DNA from: Pseudozobellia sp. WGM2
GTDB taxonomy: Bacteria > Bacteroidota > Bacteroidia > Flavobacteriales > Flavobacteriaceae
Assembly (NCBI RefSeq): GCF_017810075.1
Contig: NZ_JADNYK010000002.1
Location: 1-64,000, forward strand
Reading direction: 5' to 3'
Length of the DNA stretch: 64,000 nt
The notes beneath the pieces were generated by a model, which was not told the DNA's origin, searched no databases, and was given only the letters and a program-made list of their open reading frames with translations. The position numbers were made by a program, and so were the translations under genes. Shown piece by piece: positions 46,514-54,000 of the stretch. Every line of letters starts with the position of its first letter. Within the stretch, counting starts at the first letter, position 1.

Positions 46514-46659
46514 TTTATATAAAGTATATTGTCAACGGATTACCTAAATTTAAATCACCATGCAACAAGTCTCAAAACAACAAGGCCATACGATTGAAAC
46601 TATAAATTGCTGATATTTAATAGTTCGAAGAACAATATTAACATTTCATTCACAATTAA

Positions 46660-46683
46660 AAAATACCCTCCAGAAGGTATTTT
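46660..46683 (-). terminator. Terminator of PAS-LuxR gene 2
   Basis: The stem AAAATACC / GGTATTTT has an eight-base loop and on the minus strand continues into TTTTTTAATTG. It lies 21 bases after the stop of the regulator. Confidence 0.7.
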
Positions 46684-46704
46684 GTGATATATGTAGAGTT
46701 GATT

Positions 46705-47454
46705 TTAATCAATAATTCCGTTTTTCTTACAAAATTCAATCAAATCAACGGTATTGCTGACACCAGCTTTTTTAAGAATATTTTTTCTATGGGTTGCAAC
46801 GGTATGCTTACTGATAAATAGATTTTCAGAAATTAATAAGTTGGTTTGCCCTTTATCAATAAGTTCGATTATCTCTTTTTCACGTGAGGTAAAATAGTTT
46901 TGATACACCTTATAAATAATCCTCTTAAACCCCGAAACATCCAATCCGTTTGCTTTGAAATCCCATTCAACGCGATTACCGGTATCCAAGAATGAAATAT
47001 CGGTCAATAAACTAAAGTTGCTTACCATTCTTCCCTTCTCATCAAGTTCAAATGAAGACGATTGCCTAAGAATCTTTATATAAGTGCCATCTTTCTTCCG
47101 AAAACGAAAAGAGAGAAACAAGTGGGCAGGGCCTTTTCTAAGGTCAACATCAATTACATATTTCACTACTTCTTGCGTAAGCTTGTTGACAAGCTCTCGT
47201 TCTTCAGGATGTATGTAATGCACAAGATCTTCTGTATTGAACTCTTCTAAAGTATAACCTGTTAGGGCCTCTAATCCTCTTTCGAAAATAATTCCTTCTT
47301 TATTCCAGTGGGCCACGTACAAACATTGCTTATTGTTCAATGGAAAGTTCTGAAACGAACTGTATGTTTTTGGTCTAAACTGATATTCTCCAATTTTCTT
47401 TTGAACTTCTAATCGAAATTTGTGCATGTCAGCCTTATGATTCAACTTCTTCAT
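46705..47454 (-). CDS. PAS-LuxR transcriptional regulator 2
   Basis: A 249-residue paralogue of the downstream regulator. A PAS-like domain (about 45-165; W-N-K-E-G-I-I-F-E-R-G-L-E-A-L-T-G-Y) is followed by a LuxR helix-turn-helix (Y-F-T-S-R-E-K-E-I-I-E-L-I-D-K-G-Q-T-N, then S-K-H-T-V-A-T-H-R-K-N-I-L). Read from the ATG at 47454 it overlaps the hydrolase gene by 20 bases. A second ATG at 47427 (M-H-K-F-R-L) removes the overlap and is an equally good start. Either way it is tightly linked to the hydrolase gene and probably co-transcribed. A terminator follows it, so regulator 1 is likely a separate unit. Confidence 0.87.
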   Translation of the reverse strand: MKKLNHKADMHKFRLEVQKKIGEYQFRPKTYSSFQNFPLNNKQCLYVAHWNKEGIIFERGLEALTGYTLEEFNTEDLVHYIHPEERELVNKLTQEVVKYVIDVDLRKGPAHLFLSFRFRKKDGTYIKILRQSSSFELDEKGRMVSNFSLLTDISFLDTGNRVEWDFKANGLDVSGFKRIIYKVYQNYFTSREKEIIELIDKGQTNLLISENLFISKHTVATHRKNILKKAGVSNTVDLIEFCKKNGIID

Positions 47455-48244
47455 TTTGAATATCTTCTAAGAATTGAAATAGTAGCTGATTGAAATAAGA
47501 TGGGTTTTCGATATGCGGGCTATGGGTACTAGACTCGACATAATGTACCTTCTGTTTCCATAAATACGGAATTTTCAGTTTTTCAATATAATCGGCATTT
47601 ACCAAAGCATCGTTTGAACCGTGCATAACTGCAATCGGTAGCCTCGCAGTTCGTAAAATTTCAGCCTCATCTGAAAATTCATCATTAGCCGCGGAAACCC
47701 CCATGCCTTCTCTAAATTTCGCGTCGGTGCTTAATAAACTTTCAATCAATTTACTGCGTTCGGGTGATGTATCGCTGCAGATACCCGAAACAAAAGAAAC
47801 CCTCTCCGTAGCATTCAATTGGCCTTTGAACAGAAGAGAAATACGCTCATCAGCTAGAAAGGCTTCATGAAGATTAAGAGGACTCTTAACAGGAGGCGTA
47901 CCAAAAATCAGTAGACCAATACAGTTAGGTAGTTTTGGCAATGCTTCAATGGCCAAATGACCTCCTAAAGAATGACCCACCAGTACCATCTTGGGAAAAT
48001 TTTGACAGCTATCTACGAGTATGTCGACCAACCGAGTAAGTGAATATTCCTCCAGTTTGGGCGAAGCCCCGTGGCCGGGAAGATCCAAGGCCATCATACG
48101 AAAATTTTGCAGTAATTCACATTTGAATTGATTCCGCCAGATTAGACTATTGGCAGAATTGCCATGCAGAAAAACAACTACGGTCTCGTCGTCCGTTTTA
48201 TTTTCAGCCAAGGTGTTAAAAACCTTGTGAAGAACGATATTCAT
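47435..48244 (-). CDS. Alpha/beta hydrolase
   Basis: A 269-residue cytoplasmic hydrolase. The oxyanion block V-V-F-L-H-G-N-S-A-N-S is near residue 24 and the nucleophile elbow G-H-S-L-G-G near residue 94. A late Asp occurs in M-H-G-S-N-D, and the catalytic His in S-S-T-H-S-P-H-I-E. The triad is complete. The fold is closest to small-molecule esterase/lipase or lactonase-like proteins. The substrate is unknown. It is first in an operon with the PAS-LuxR regulator 2, so its product or substrate might be what that regulator senses (inference). Confidence 0.87.
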   Translation of the reverse strand: MNIVLHKVFNTLAENKTDDETVVVFLHGNSANSLIWRNQFKCELLQNFRMMALDLPGHGASPKLEEYSLTRLVDILVDSCQNFPKMVLVGHSLGGHLAIEALPKLPNCIGLLIFGTPPVKSPLNLHEAFLADERISLLFKGQLNATERVSFVSGICSDTSPERSKLIESLLSTDAKFREGMGVSAANDEFSDEAEILRTARLPIAVMHGSNDALVNADYIEKLKIPYLWKQKVHYVESSTHSPHIENPSYFNQLLFQFLEDIQNEEVES

Positions 48245-48372
48245 TTAATACTCGGGGTTAGTGCAATTACAAAATCGTTAATTTTTAGTTAAAAACAAAA
48301 TTTAGACTTTATTTAACGCACCATACTGTGATGATTTAGCTTTGGCAACTGTCATTAATTCTAAATAGCAAT

Positions 48373-48380
48373 TACATTTG
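48373..48380 (+). promoter_or_regulatory. -7 promoter box of dxs
   Basis: TACATTTG matches TAnnTTTG exactly and lies nine bases before the first ATG (48389), so the transcript would be nearly leaderless unless the second ATG at 48395 is used. Confidence 0.55.
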
Positions 48381-48388
48381 TAACCTTA

Positions 48389-50173
48389 ATGACGATGTTG
48401 CAGCAAATCGAGTATCCTGAAGACCTTCGCAAATTAAAGTTAGGCGACCTGTCGGCTCTTGCCCTAGAACTGCGAGAGTTCATTATAGATATTGTATCTA
48501 CCAAAGAGGGGCATTTAGGTGCCAGTTTAGGAGTTGTTGAACTTACGATTGCGCTACACTATGTTTTTAACACTCCCCAAGATAGATTGATATGGGACGT
48601 GGGCCATCAGGCATACGGGCATAAGATACTTACCGGTAGAAAAAATATTTTCGAAACCAATCGTCAATTTGGGGGCATCAGCGGTTTTCCCAAACGAAAA
48701 GAAAGTGAGTACGACGCCTTTGGAACCGGCCATAGCTCAACATCTATATCTGCAATTTTAGGTATGGCCTTGGCCGCTAAATTGCGAGGTGAACACCACA
48801 GAAACCATATTGCTGTAATCGGTGATGCTTCGATTGCCAGCGGAATGGCCTTTGAAGGCCTGAACCATATGGGTGTTACCAATGCCAATGTTTTGATAAT
48901 TCTCAACGATAATGCCATAGGCATAGACCCAAGTGTAGGGGCGCTTAAAAAATATTTGACAAACGTTAAAAAGGGTATCGCCAAAGATGAAAACATATTT
49001 GAATGTTTGAACTTTAATTACTCTGGGCCTATCGACGGTCATAATGTGCAAAAATTGGTTAATGAACTTGAGCGATTAAAATCGGTAGACGGGCCGAAAT
49101 TATTGCATGTTATTACCACCAAGGGTAAGGGGCTCAAAAAAGCTGAGGAAGACCAGGTCACCTATCACGCCCCGGGAAAGTTTGACAGGTTGACAGGAGA
49201 GCGAGAGAAAAAATCAAATGATGGCCTACCGGCTAAATACCAAGATGTTTTCGGGCATACCCTAGTAGAATTGGCCCAAAAGAACCCAAAAATTGTAGGT
49301 ATTACCCCGGCGATGCCTACCGGCAGCTCTTTAAAATTTATGATGGAGCAAATTCCTGATCGAGCTTTTGACGTAGGTATTGCCGAGCAGCATGCCGTAA
49401 CGATGGCGGCAGGTATGGCCGCAGAAGGGCTGTTGGTTTTCTGTAATATTTATTCCACTTTTTTGCAAAGGGCCTATGACCAGGTTATTCATGATGTCGC
49501 TTTACAAAACTTACCTGTTATTTTTTGCTTAGATCGTGCAGGGCTTGTTGGCGAAGATGGCGCAACCCACCATGGCATCTACGATTTGGCATACCTTAGA
49601 TGTATACCCAATCTCGTCATTTTTTCGCCACTGAATGAAACCGAGCTACGAAACATCTTGTACACGGCACAGCTAGGTCTCGAGCACCCAATAGTAATTA
49701 GATATCCTAGGGGAAGGGGTGTTCAAATCAATTGGAGAAAACCGTTCGAAACTATTGAAATCGGTACAGCACAAGAACTTAAAAAAGGTACGGAAATTGC
49801 GGTTCTTTCTATCGGTCATATAGGTAATTTGGTCACAGAGGCCCTCTCACAAATTGATGATAATTCTAAAATTGGCCATTTTAACATGCGGTTTATAAAA
49901 CCTCTAGATAAAGATATGCTACGGAGCATATTTAAGACCTATACGAGCGTCATAACCATTGAAGATGGTTGTAGCGCTGGCGGTTTTGGGTCCGCTATTT
50001 TAGAATTTGCCAATGAAATAGAAAGCAAAGTAGGCATTAGTATAATGGGTATAGAAGATCGTATTATCGAACACGGGCCCTTAAAAAATCTTCAGCACCA
50101 AGCAGAAATTGATGTAACAGCCATTAAAAACCAAATAAAAAAACTTCTTCATGTGCAGCAATCGCCGTATTAA
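48389..50173 (+). CDS. dxs: 1-deoxy-D-xylulose-5-phosphate synthase
   Basis: A 594-residue thiamine-diphosphate enzyme of the MEP isoprenoid pathway, somewhat shorter than the usual 620-640. The conserved blocks are W-D-V-G-H-Q-A-Y-G-H-K, G-I-S-G-F-P-K-R-K-E-S-E-Y-D-A-F-G-T-G-H-S-S-T-S and the TPP motif G145-D-A with N173-D-N. The G-D-G of most DXS enzymes is G-D-A here. The transketolase-like C-terminal half has G-I-A-E-Q-H-A-V-T and D-R-A-G-L-V-G-E-D-G-A-T-H-H-G. ATG at 48395 is an alternative start. It overlaps the DUF3078 gene by 23 bases. It supplies precursors for the polyprenyl and carotenoid enzymes encoded elsewhere in the window. Confidence 0.95.
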   Translation: MTMLQQIEYPEDLRKLKLGDLSALALELREFIIDIVSTKEGHLGASLGVVELTIALHYVFNTPQDRLIWDVGHQAYGHKILTGRKNIFETNRQFGGISGFPKRKESEYDAFGTGHSSTSISAILGMALAAKLRGEHHRNHIAVIGDASIASGMAFEGLNHMGVTNANVLIILNDNAIGIDPSVGALKKYLTNVKKGIAKDENIFECLNFNYSGPIDGHNVQKLVNELERLKSVDGPKLLHVITTKGKGLKKAEEDQVTYHAPGKFDRLTGEREKKSNDGLPAKYQDVFGHTLVELAQKNPKIVGITPAMPTGSSLKFMMEQIPDRAFDVGIAEQHAVTMAAGMAAEGLLVFCNIYSTFLQRAYDQVIHDVALQNLPVIFCLDRAGLVGEDGATHHGIYDLAYLRCIPNLVIFSPLNETELRNILYTAQLGLEHPIVIRYPRGRGVQINWRKPFETIEIGTAQELKKGTEIAVLSIGHIGNLVTEALSQIDDNSKIGHFNMRFIKPLDKDMLRSIFKTYTSVITIEDGCSAGGFGSAILEFANEIESKVGISIMGIEDRIIEHGPLKNLQHQAEIDVTAIKNQIKKLLHVQQSPY

Positions 50174-51284
50174 ATTTATTCTAGCCGCGTTAGTATTTTG
50201 TATATCCATAATCGACTTGTCTGGGCAGGTAACAGACTCCATTCCTCCTGAACAGCCAATTGATTCGATAGTTATCGACACCACCGTTGTTGATACAGTA
50301 GTTATTAGAAAGATCCAAGAGAAAATTAAGAACATTCCGCGTAGTGTAGACTTGATGAACCCTGTTGTTTCTTTCAAACGTACCAACGCACTGGGTGAAA
50401 AACCGAACAGGTTCAAGGTACCCTCTTTCTGGACCAACGTAAACAAACTAGGTGTTAATTTCAGCGAGGTTGCTTTTGTGAATTGGAATGCAGGTGGTAA
50501 TAATTCGATAGCTGCATTGGGCAAAGCACGTTTTGAACGTAATTACAAGTTCAGATATATTCAGTGGGACAATTACATGGAAATGAACTATGGTTTGAAC
50601 GTTCAAGAAAATCAAAAACTTCGTAAAACCGATGATGCTTTTCGCGTAAGTTCGACTTTCGGTTTTCAAAGAGACACTATAAGTAACTGGTACTATTCGG
50701 CAAGGGCGAATTTTAATACGCAGTTTTCAAATGGTTATAAATATCCAGATAGAGAAACCCCTATTTCTCGCTTTATGGCCCCGGGTTATTCGTTTTTAGG
50801 TGCGGGAACCTCGTACATTACCAAAGACCAAAAATTCAATTTATATATATCTCCTATAACACAAAAAGTGACTTTTGTACTCGATCAAGATTTGGCGGAC
50901 AGGGGAGCTTTTGGGGTACAAAAGGCTGTTTTAGACGCTGAAGGAAATGTTATTGAAGATGGAAAAAATTTCTTTTTAGAATTTGGTTTTTTGGTGACCA
51001 ATCAATACGAGACGGAAGTCATGAAAAACACAATTTTGAAGCATCGGCTCAGTTTGTATACCGATTATCTACGAAAATTCGGAAATGTAGATGTGGACTG
51101 GGAACTAAATATAGACCTACGTGTAAACAAATATATTTTAACCTCTATCGGCACCCATATTATCTACGATGATGATATACTTTTCAACGAACAAAAGAAC
51201 GCCGAAGGAATTGTAATTGACGAGGGCGAACCTCGTATTCAGTTCAAACAACTATTGGGTGTTGGCGTATCGTATGTTTTCTAG
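50151..51284 (+). CDS. DUF3078 outer membrane protein
   Basis: A 377-residue exported protein with a signal peptide (about 1-26, ending L-S-G-Q). A Thr/Val/Asp-rich spacer (D-S-I-V-I-D-T-T-V-V-D-T-V-V) is followed by a beta-barrel-like domain starting F-W-T-N-V-N-K-L-G-V-N-F-S-E-V-A-F-V-N-W-N-A-G-G, the DUF3078 signature. The function is unknown. The ATG lies inside dxs, 23 bases before its stop, and no later in-frame Met keeps the signal peptide, so the overlap is real. The dxs-DUF3078 order is common in Flavobacteriia. Confidence 0.9.
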   Translation: MCSNRRIKFILAALVFCISIIDLSGQVTDSIPPEQPIDSIVIDTTVVDTVVIRKIQEKIKNIPRSVDLMNPVVSFKRTNALGEKPNRFKVPSFWTNVNKLGVNFSEVAFVNWNAGGNNSIAALGKARFERNYKFRYIQWDNYMEMNYGLNVQENQKLRKTDDAFRVSSTFGFQRDTISNWYYSARANFNTQFSNGYKYPDRETPISRFMAPGYSFLGAGTSYITKDQKFNLYISPITQKVTFVLDQDLADRGAFGVQKAVLDAEGNVIEDGKNFFLEFGFLVTNQYETEVMKNTILKHRLSLYTDYLRKFGNVDVDWELNIDLRVNKYILTSIGTHIIYDDDILFNEQKNAEGIVIDEGEPRIQFKQLLGVGVSYVF

Positions 51285-51302
51285 TGCTTATGCTATAGAA
51301 AA

Positions 51303-52646
51303 TTAGAGTTGTTTCCCCATAATTTTATTATGAATATGTACTGCCGCACTATCGGAGAGACTGGCAACATAGCAACAAGTACTCAGCAAAATATCATAGG
51401 TAGAACAATCGGTAGGTTGATACAGTTCTGGTAATGTTTGTATCATTAACCTATCGTAGTTAGAGGCTTTACCTTCACTTTGTCGAATTAAGGCAGTAGT
51501 ATATACATCTAAGATGTCGGAGATAATCTTATAACCTGCAATCTCTTTTTCGACTACCTCTTGAGAGCGATATACCTTCTTAACACTTAAGGATATAATA
51601 TCACTTATCTGTGCTTCATATTTACTTTTATCAAGTAATGATACTTGAAAATCACCATTTAATATCGAATCTTCGTTCTCTATAAAAACGTTCACTGCGT
51701 CGGTAATCAGTGTATTTATGGCTAATGCCCTTAAATAACTAAGCCGGTCTTCTTTGAAAGCCAAAGAATTATACTTTTTGGTATTAATATTATCCTTGAC
51801 CAATTTTATTAAATATTCAAGAGCAAAATCTTCAGATATAAGACCAAGGTTGATACCATCTTCGAAATCGATAATCGTATAACAAATATCATCGGCAGCC
51901 TCTACCAAAAATGTTAATGGATGTCTCGAATAAGAGACATCTGCACCACTTCTGGTTTGTTTTAGGCCAAGTTCTTGTGCTATTTCAGCAAAACCCGGCA
52001 AATCAGATTGAAAAAAACCGAACTTTTTATCTGCGATATGTTTCGTCGGCTTCTTAGGTAAAGATTCCTTAGGGTATTTCATAAAAGCTCCCAGCGTTGC
52101 ATAACTTAATCTTAGCCCTCCGTCTACACCGGCCCTTGATTTGGATAAGAGTCGAAATCCGTTTGCGTTTCCTTCAAAATCAATTAAATCTTGAAACTCC
52201 TTTGAAGATAAAACCGATTGGTACTTACTTCCCATTCCGTTTGTAAAGTACTCACCAATAGCTTTCTCACCACTATGACCAAAAGGTGGATTACCAATAT
52301 CGTGGGCGAGAGCGGCGGCAGCTACGATAGCTCCAAAATCATTGAATCGATACCCGTGTACTTCTTTCAAATAAGGGTGCTTTTCAAGAATTTTTCTACC
52401 CGCTATCCTGCCCAAACTTCTACCAACGACCGACACTTCTAAACTATGGGTCAACCTTGTATGTACAAAATCGGTATTTGATAAGGGTATAACTTGAGTT
52501 TTATCTTGTAAGCTTCTAAATGCACTTGAAAAGATTATTCGATCATAATCGACCTCGAAACCCAAACGAGTCTCATCTTGTTCTTTTCTTAGTCTTTTTA
52601 GCGTGTCACCATGTCGTTTTAAAGAAAGTAGGCTTTCCCAATTCAT
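51303..52646 (-). CDS. dgt: Deoxyguanosinetriphosphate triphosphohydrolase
   Basis: A 447-residue HD-domain enzyme that hydrolyses dGTP to deoxyguanosine and tripolyphosphate. The metal and catalytic motifs are H-T-R-L-T-H-S-L-E-V near residue 63, A-H-D-I-G-N-P-P-F-G-H-S-G-E near 115, and the later D-D-I-C-Y near 255. The N-terminal R-S-L-Q-D-K-T-Q-V motif is conserved. The length agrees with the type found in Bacteroidota. Such enzymes control dNTP pools and can restrict phage, but there is no defence context here. It converges on the DUF3078 gene; a near-consensus -7 box TATCTTTC is on the minus strand at 52666-52673. Confidence 0.94.
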   Translation of the reverse strand: MNWESLLSLKRHGDTLKRLRKEQDETRLGFEVDYDRIIFSSAFRSLQDKTQVIPLSNTDFVHTRLTHSLEVSVVGRSLGRIAGRKILEKHPYLKEVHGYRFNDFGAIVAAAALAHDIGNPPFGHSGEKAIGEYFTNGMGSKYQSVLSSKEFQDLIDFEGNANGFRLLSKSRAGVDGGLRLSYATLGAFMKYPKESLPKKPTKHIADKKFGFFQSDLPGFAEIAQELGLKQTRSGADVSYSRHPLTFLVEAADDICYTIIDFEDGINLGLISEDFALEYLIKLVKDNINTKKYNSLAFKEDRLSYLRALAINTLITDAVNVFIENEDSILNGDFQVSLLDKSKYEAQISDIISLSVKKVYRSQEVVEKEIAGYKIISDILDVYTTALIRQSEGKASNYDRLMIQTLPELYQPTDCSTYDILLSTCCYVASLSDSAAVHIHNKIMGKQL

Positions 52647-52806
52647 ATTAGTATTTTAAAAAGTCGAAAGATACATCTTTTAGCCTGCAAAAACTTCAAA
52701 CCTTTCTCAAACCGACCCCGTTATTTAACCTTAAAAACATCTTGTTTTAATATCAACTTAACCACAACTTTACATTTAGTTTTTTTCTTTGCAGCAAAGA
52801 AAAAAT

Positions 52807-53202
52807 ATGAAAACGCTGTTAGTATTTGTTATCCTTACAATATGTAGTGGTGCTATAGTCGCACAAAGCGAAGGATCTATCAAGGGCAACATTATAGACC
52901 TTGAAATGGCTGGAGAACCATTAATGTTTGCGAGTGTCTCAGTTGAAGGTACTGACCTTTATACGGAAACCAATTTCAACGGAAATTTTGAATTTACGGG
53001 GCTAAAACCTGGTTCTTATAATTTAGAAATTAGTTCTCTAGGGTACGAAACACAATTAGTGGCCATTGAAGTCTTGGCCAATGATTCAATTCAAATGCAA
53101 CAAGGGCTTAGTGCAAAATCTATTTCTATGGAAGAAGTTTCTGCCTTAGAAAAAAATACAAGCAATGATTTTATCAAATCTGCTGCTTATGCCGGGCAAT
53201 AA
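52807..53202 (+). CDS. Small exported carboxypeptidase-regulatory-like protein
   Basis: A 131-residue protein from the ATG at 52807 (M-K-T-L-L-V-F-V-I-L). The longer frame from a TTG at 52789 is not needed. A signal peptide (1-20) precedes one CarboxypepD_reg-like repeat (S-I-K-G-N-I-I-D, F-A-S-V-S-V-E-G-T, G-N-F-E-F-T-G-L-K-P-G-S-Y-N-L, I-S-S-L-G-Y). This is the module found at the N-terminus of SusC-like receptors, here without plug or barrel. It ends with a short tail and no sorting domain. A free-standing periplasmic adaptor is possible; function unknown. Confidence 0.8.
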   Translation: MKTLLVFVILTICSGAIVAQSEGSIKGNIIDLEMAGEPLMFASVSVEGTDLYTETNFNGNFEFTGLKPGSYNLEISSLGYETQLVAIEVLANDSIQMQQGLSAKSISMEEVSALEKNTSNDFIKSAAYAGQ

Positions 53203-53217
53203 GTCATGTATTTTCGT

Positions 53218-53264
53218 CAAAAACAAAAAGGCAGTACTTAAACAGTGCTGCCTTTTTGTTTTTG
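53218..53264. terminator. Bidirectional terminator between convergent genes
   Basis: Long stem with arms CAAAAACAAAAAGGCAGTACT and AGTGCTGCCTTTTTGTTTTTG (one G-T pair) around a five-base loop. It has T runs on both strands and lies between the stop at 53202 and the stop at 53279. Confidence 0.93.
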
Positions 53265-53278
53265 ATACTTACTAGGTT

Positions 53279-53638
53279 CTAATCTTTAGAAACCACAGAA
53301 GATTTATTCTTTTTGTCAACTACACTAGCGATAATATTATTGTCAAATTCAACCTCCTTCACTACTCCATTGCTAACGAACATCCACTTTCCTGTGCGTA
53401 TTCCTTTAGTATAGGTTCCTTCAGATATCTTATCACCCTCTTCATTGAACTTGCTCCAATCCCCATGAAGTTTTCCATCTAAATCAAAAGTTCCCTTTTG
53501 ACTTATCTCACCATTGTCGTGAAAATATGTAGCTTCTATAAGATTAGTTTCTTCATTTAATTTTACTTCTTTTTCTTTTTGACCGAACCCTACCGATAAA
53601 GTCATCATCATTACGGCTAATATGGCTATGTTTTTCAT
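53279..53638 (-). CDS. Small exported protein with MORN-like repeats
   Basis: A 119-residue protein from the ATG at 53638 (M-K-N-I-A-I-L-A). A longer frame from 53662 crosses the promoter. It has a signal peptide (about 1-19, G-F-G-Q). Repeats of the MORN/YwqK kind follow: Y-F-H-D-N-G-E-I-S-Q-K-G-T-F, L-H-G-D-W-S-K-F-N-E-E-G-D and G-T-Y-T-K-G-I-R-T-G-K-W. Databases often label such proteins YwqK antitoxins, but nothing here supports a toxin-antitoxin role. A perfect -7 box TAAATTTG is on the minus strand at 53661-53668. Function unknown. Confidence 0.8.
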   Translation of the reverse strand: MKNIAILAVMMMTLSVGFGQKEKEVKLNEETNLIEATYFHDNGEISQKGTFDLDGKLHGDWSKFNEEGDKISEGTYTKGIRTGKWMFVSNGVVKEVEFDNNIIASVVDKKNKSSVVSKD

Positions 53639-54000
53639 AAAATCTATATTTTGTTGAAACAAATTTACAAAAAATTTACGTTAAAAACACTATGGCTTAA
53701 CATTAAATTTACATTGAAAACGTCGTATAATCCTTTTTATTGTATTGATTTCATCATATTTGAAATATTAAATTTATAACTATGGCCGATGTTCATCCCC
53801 TTGTTATATAACATTTTAAGAAATTTGCTTTATGAATATCATTATTTGGATTAGACTTGTCAGATATATTCAGTTAAGACCAAAGTTAAATTTCAACCTG
53901 CTAAATACGAGTACATCTCAGGAGTAAATAATTACTTCATAACCTTTTTTTAACCTACTTCATAAATTATAGTAGCATTTTTGTGCTTATTTGAAATTTG
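53639..54000. other. Intergenic region upstream of the phosphate transporter
   Basis: About 360 bases without a convincing ORF. It holds the minus-strand promoter box of the MORN-like gene (53661-53668) and the palindrome TGTTATATAACA (53802-53813). It also holds the AT-rich promoter region of the plus-strand phosphate transporter, where CATTTTTG about 25 bases before the start is a near-consensus -7 box. Confidence 0.5.
53802..53813. repeat. TGTTATATAACA palindrome, copy 2
   Basis: Second copy of the 12-base palindrome, in the context TTGTTATATAACATTTTAAG. The flanks match copy 1 (32149-32160) apart from one extra T. It lies about 190 bases upstream of the PiT gene. Confidence 0.4.

Noticed and set aside
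48821-48829. G-D-A instead of G-D-G in the TPP motif of dxs as a sign of a broken enzyme
   Set aside because: All other catalytic blocks are intact, and as far as I recall this variant is usual in flavobacterial DXS proteins.
51303-52646. dGTPase as part of an antiphage dNTP-depletion system
   Set aside because: It stands alone with housekeeping neighbours and has the standard length. No second defence gene is nearby.
53279-53638. Possible toxin-antitoxin locus suggested by YwqK-like repeats
   Set aside because: The protein has a signal peptide and there is no adjacent toxin gene. The name only reflects MORN-like repeats.
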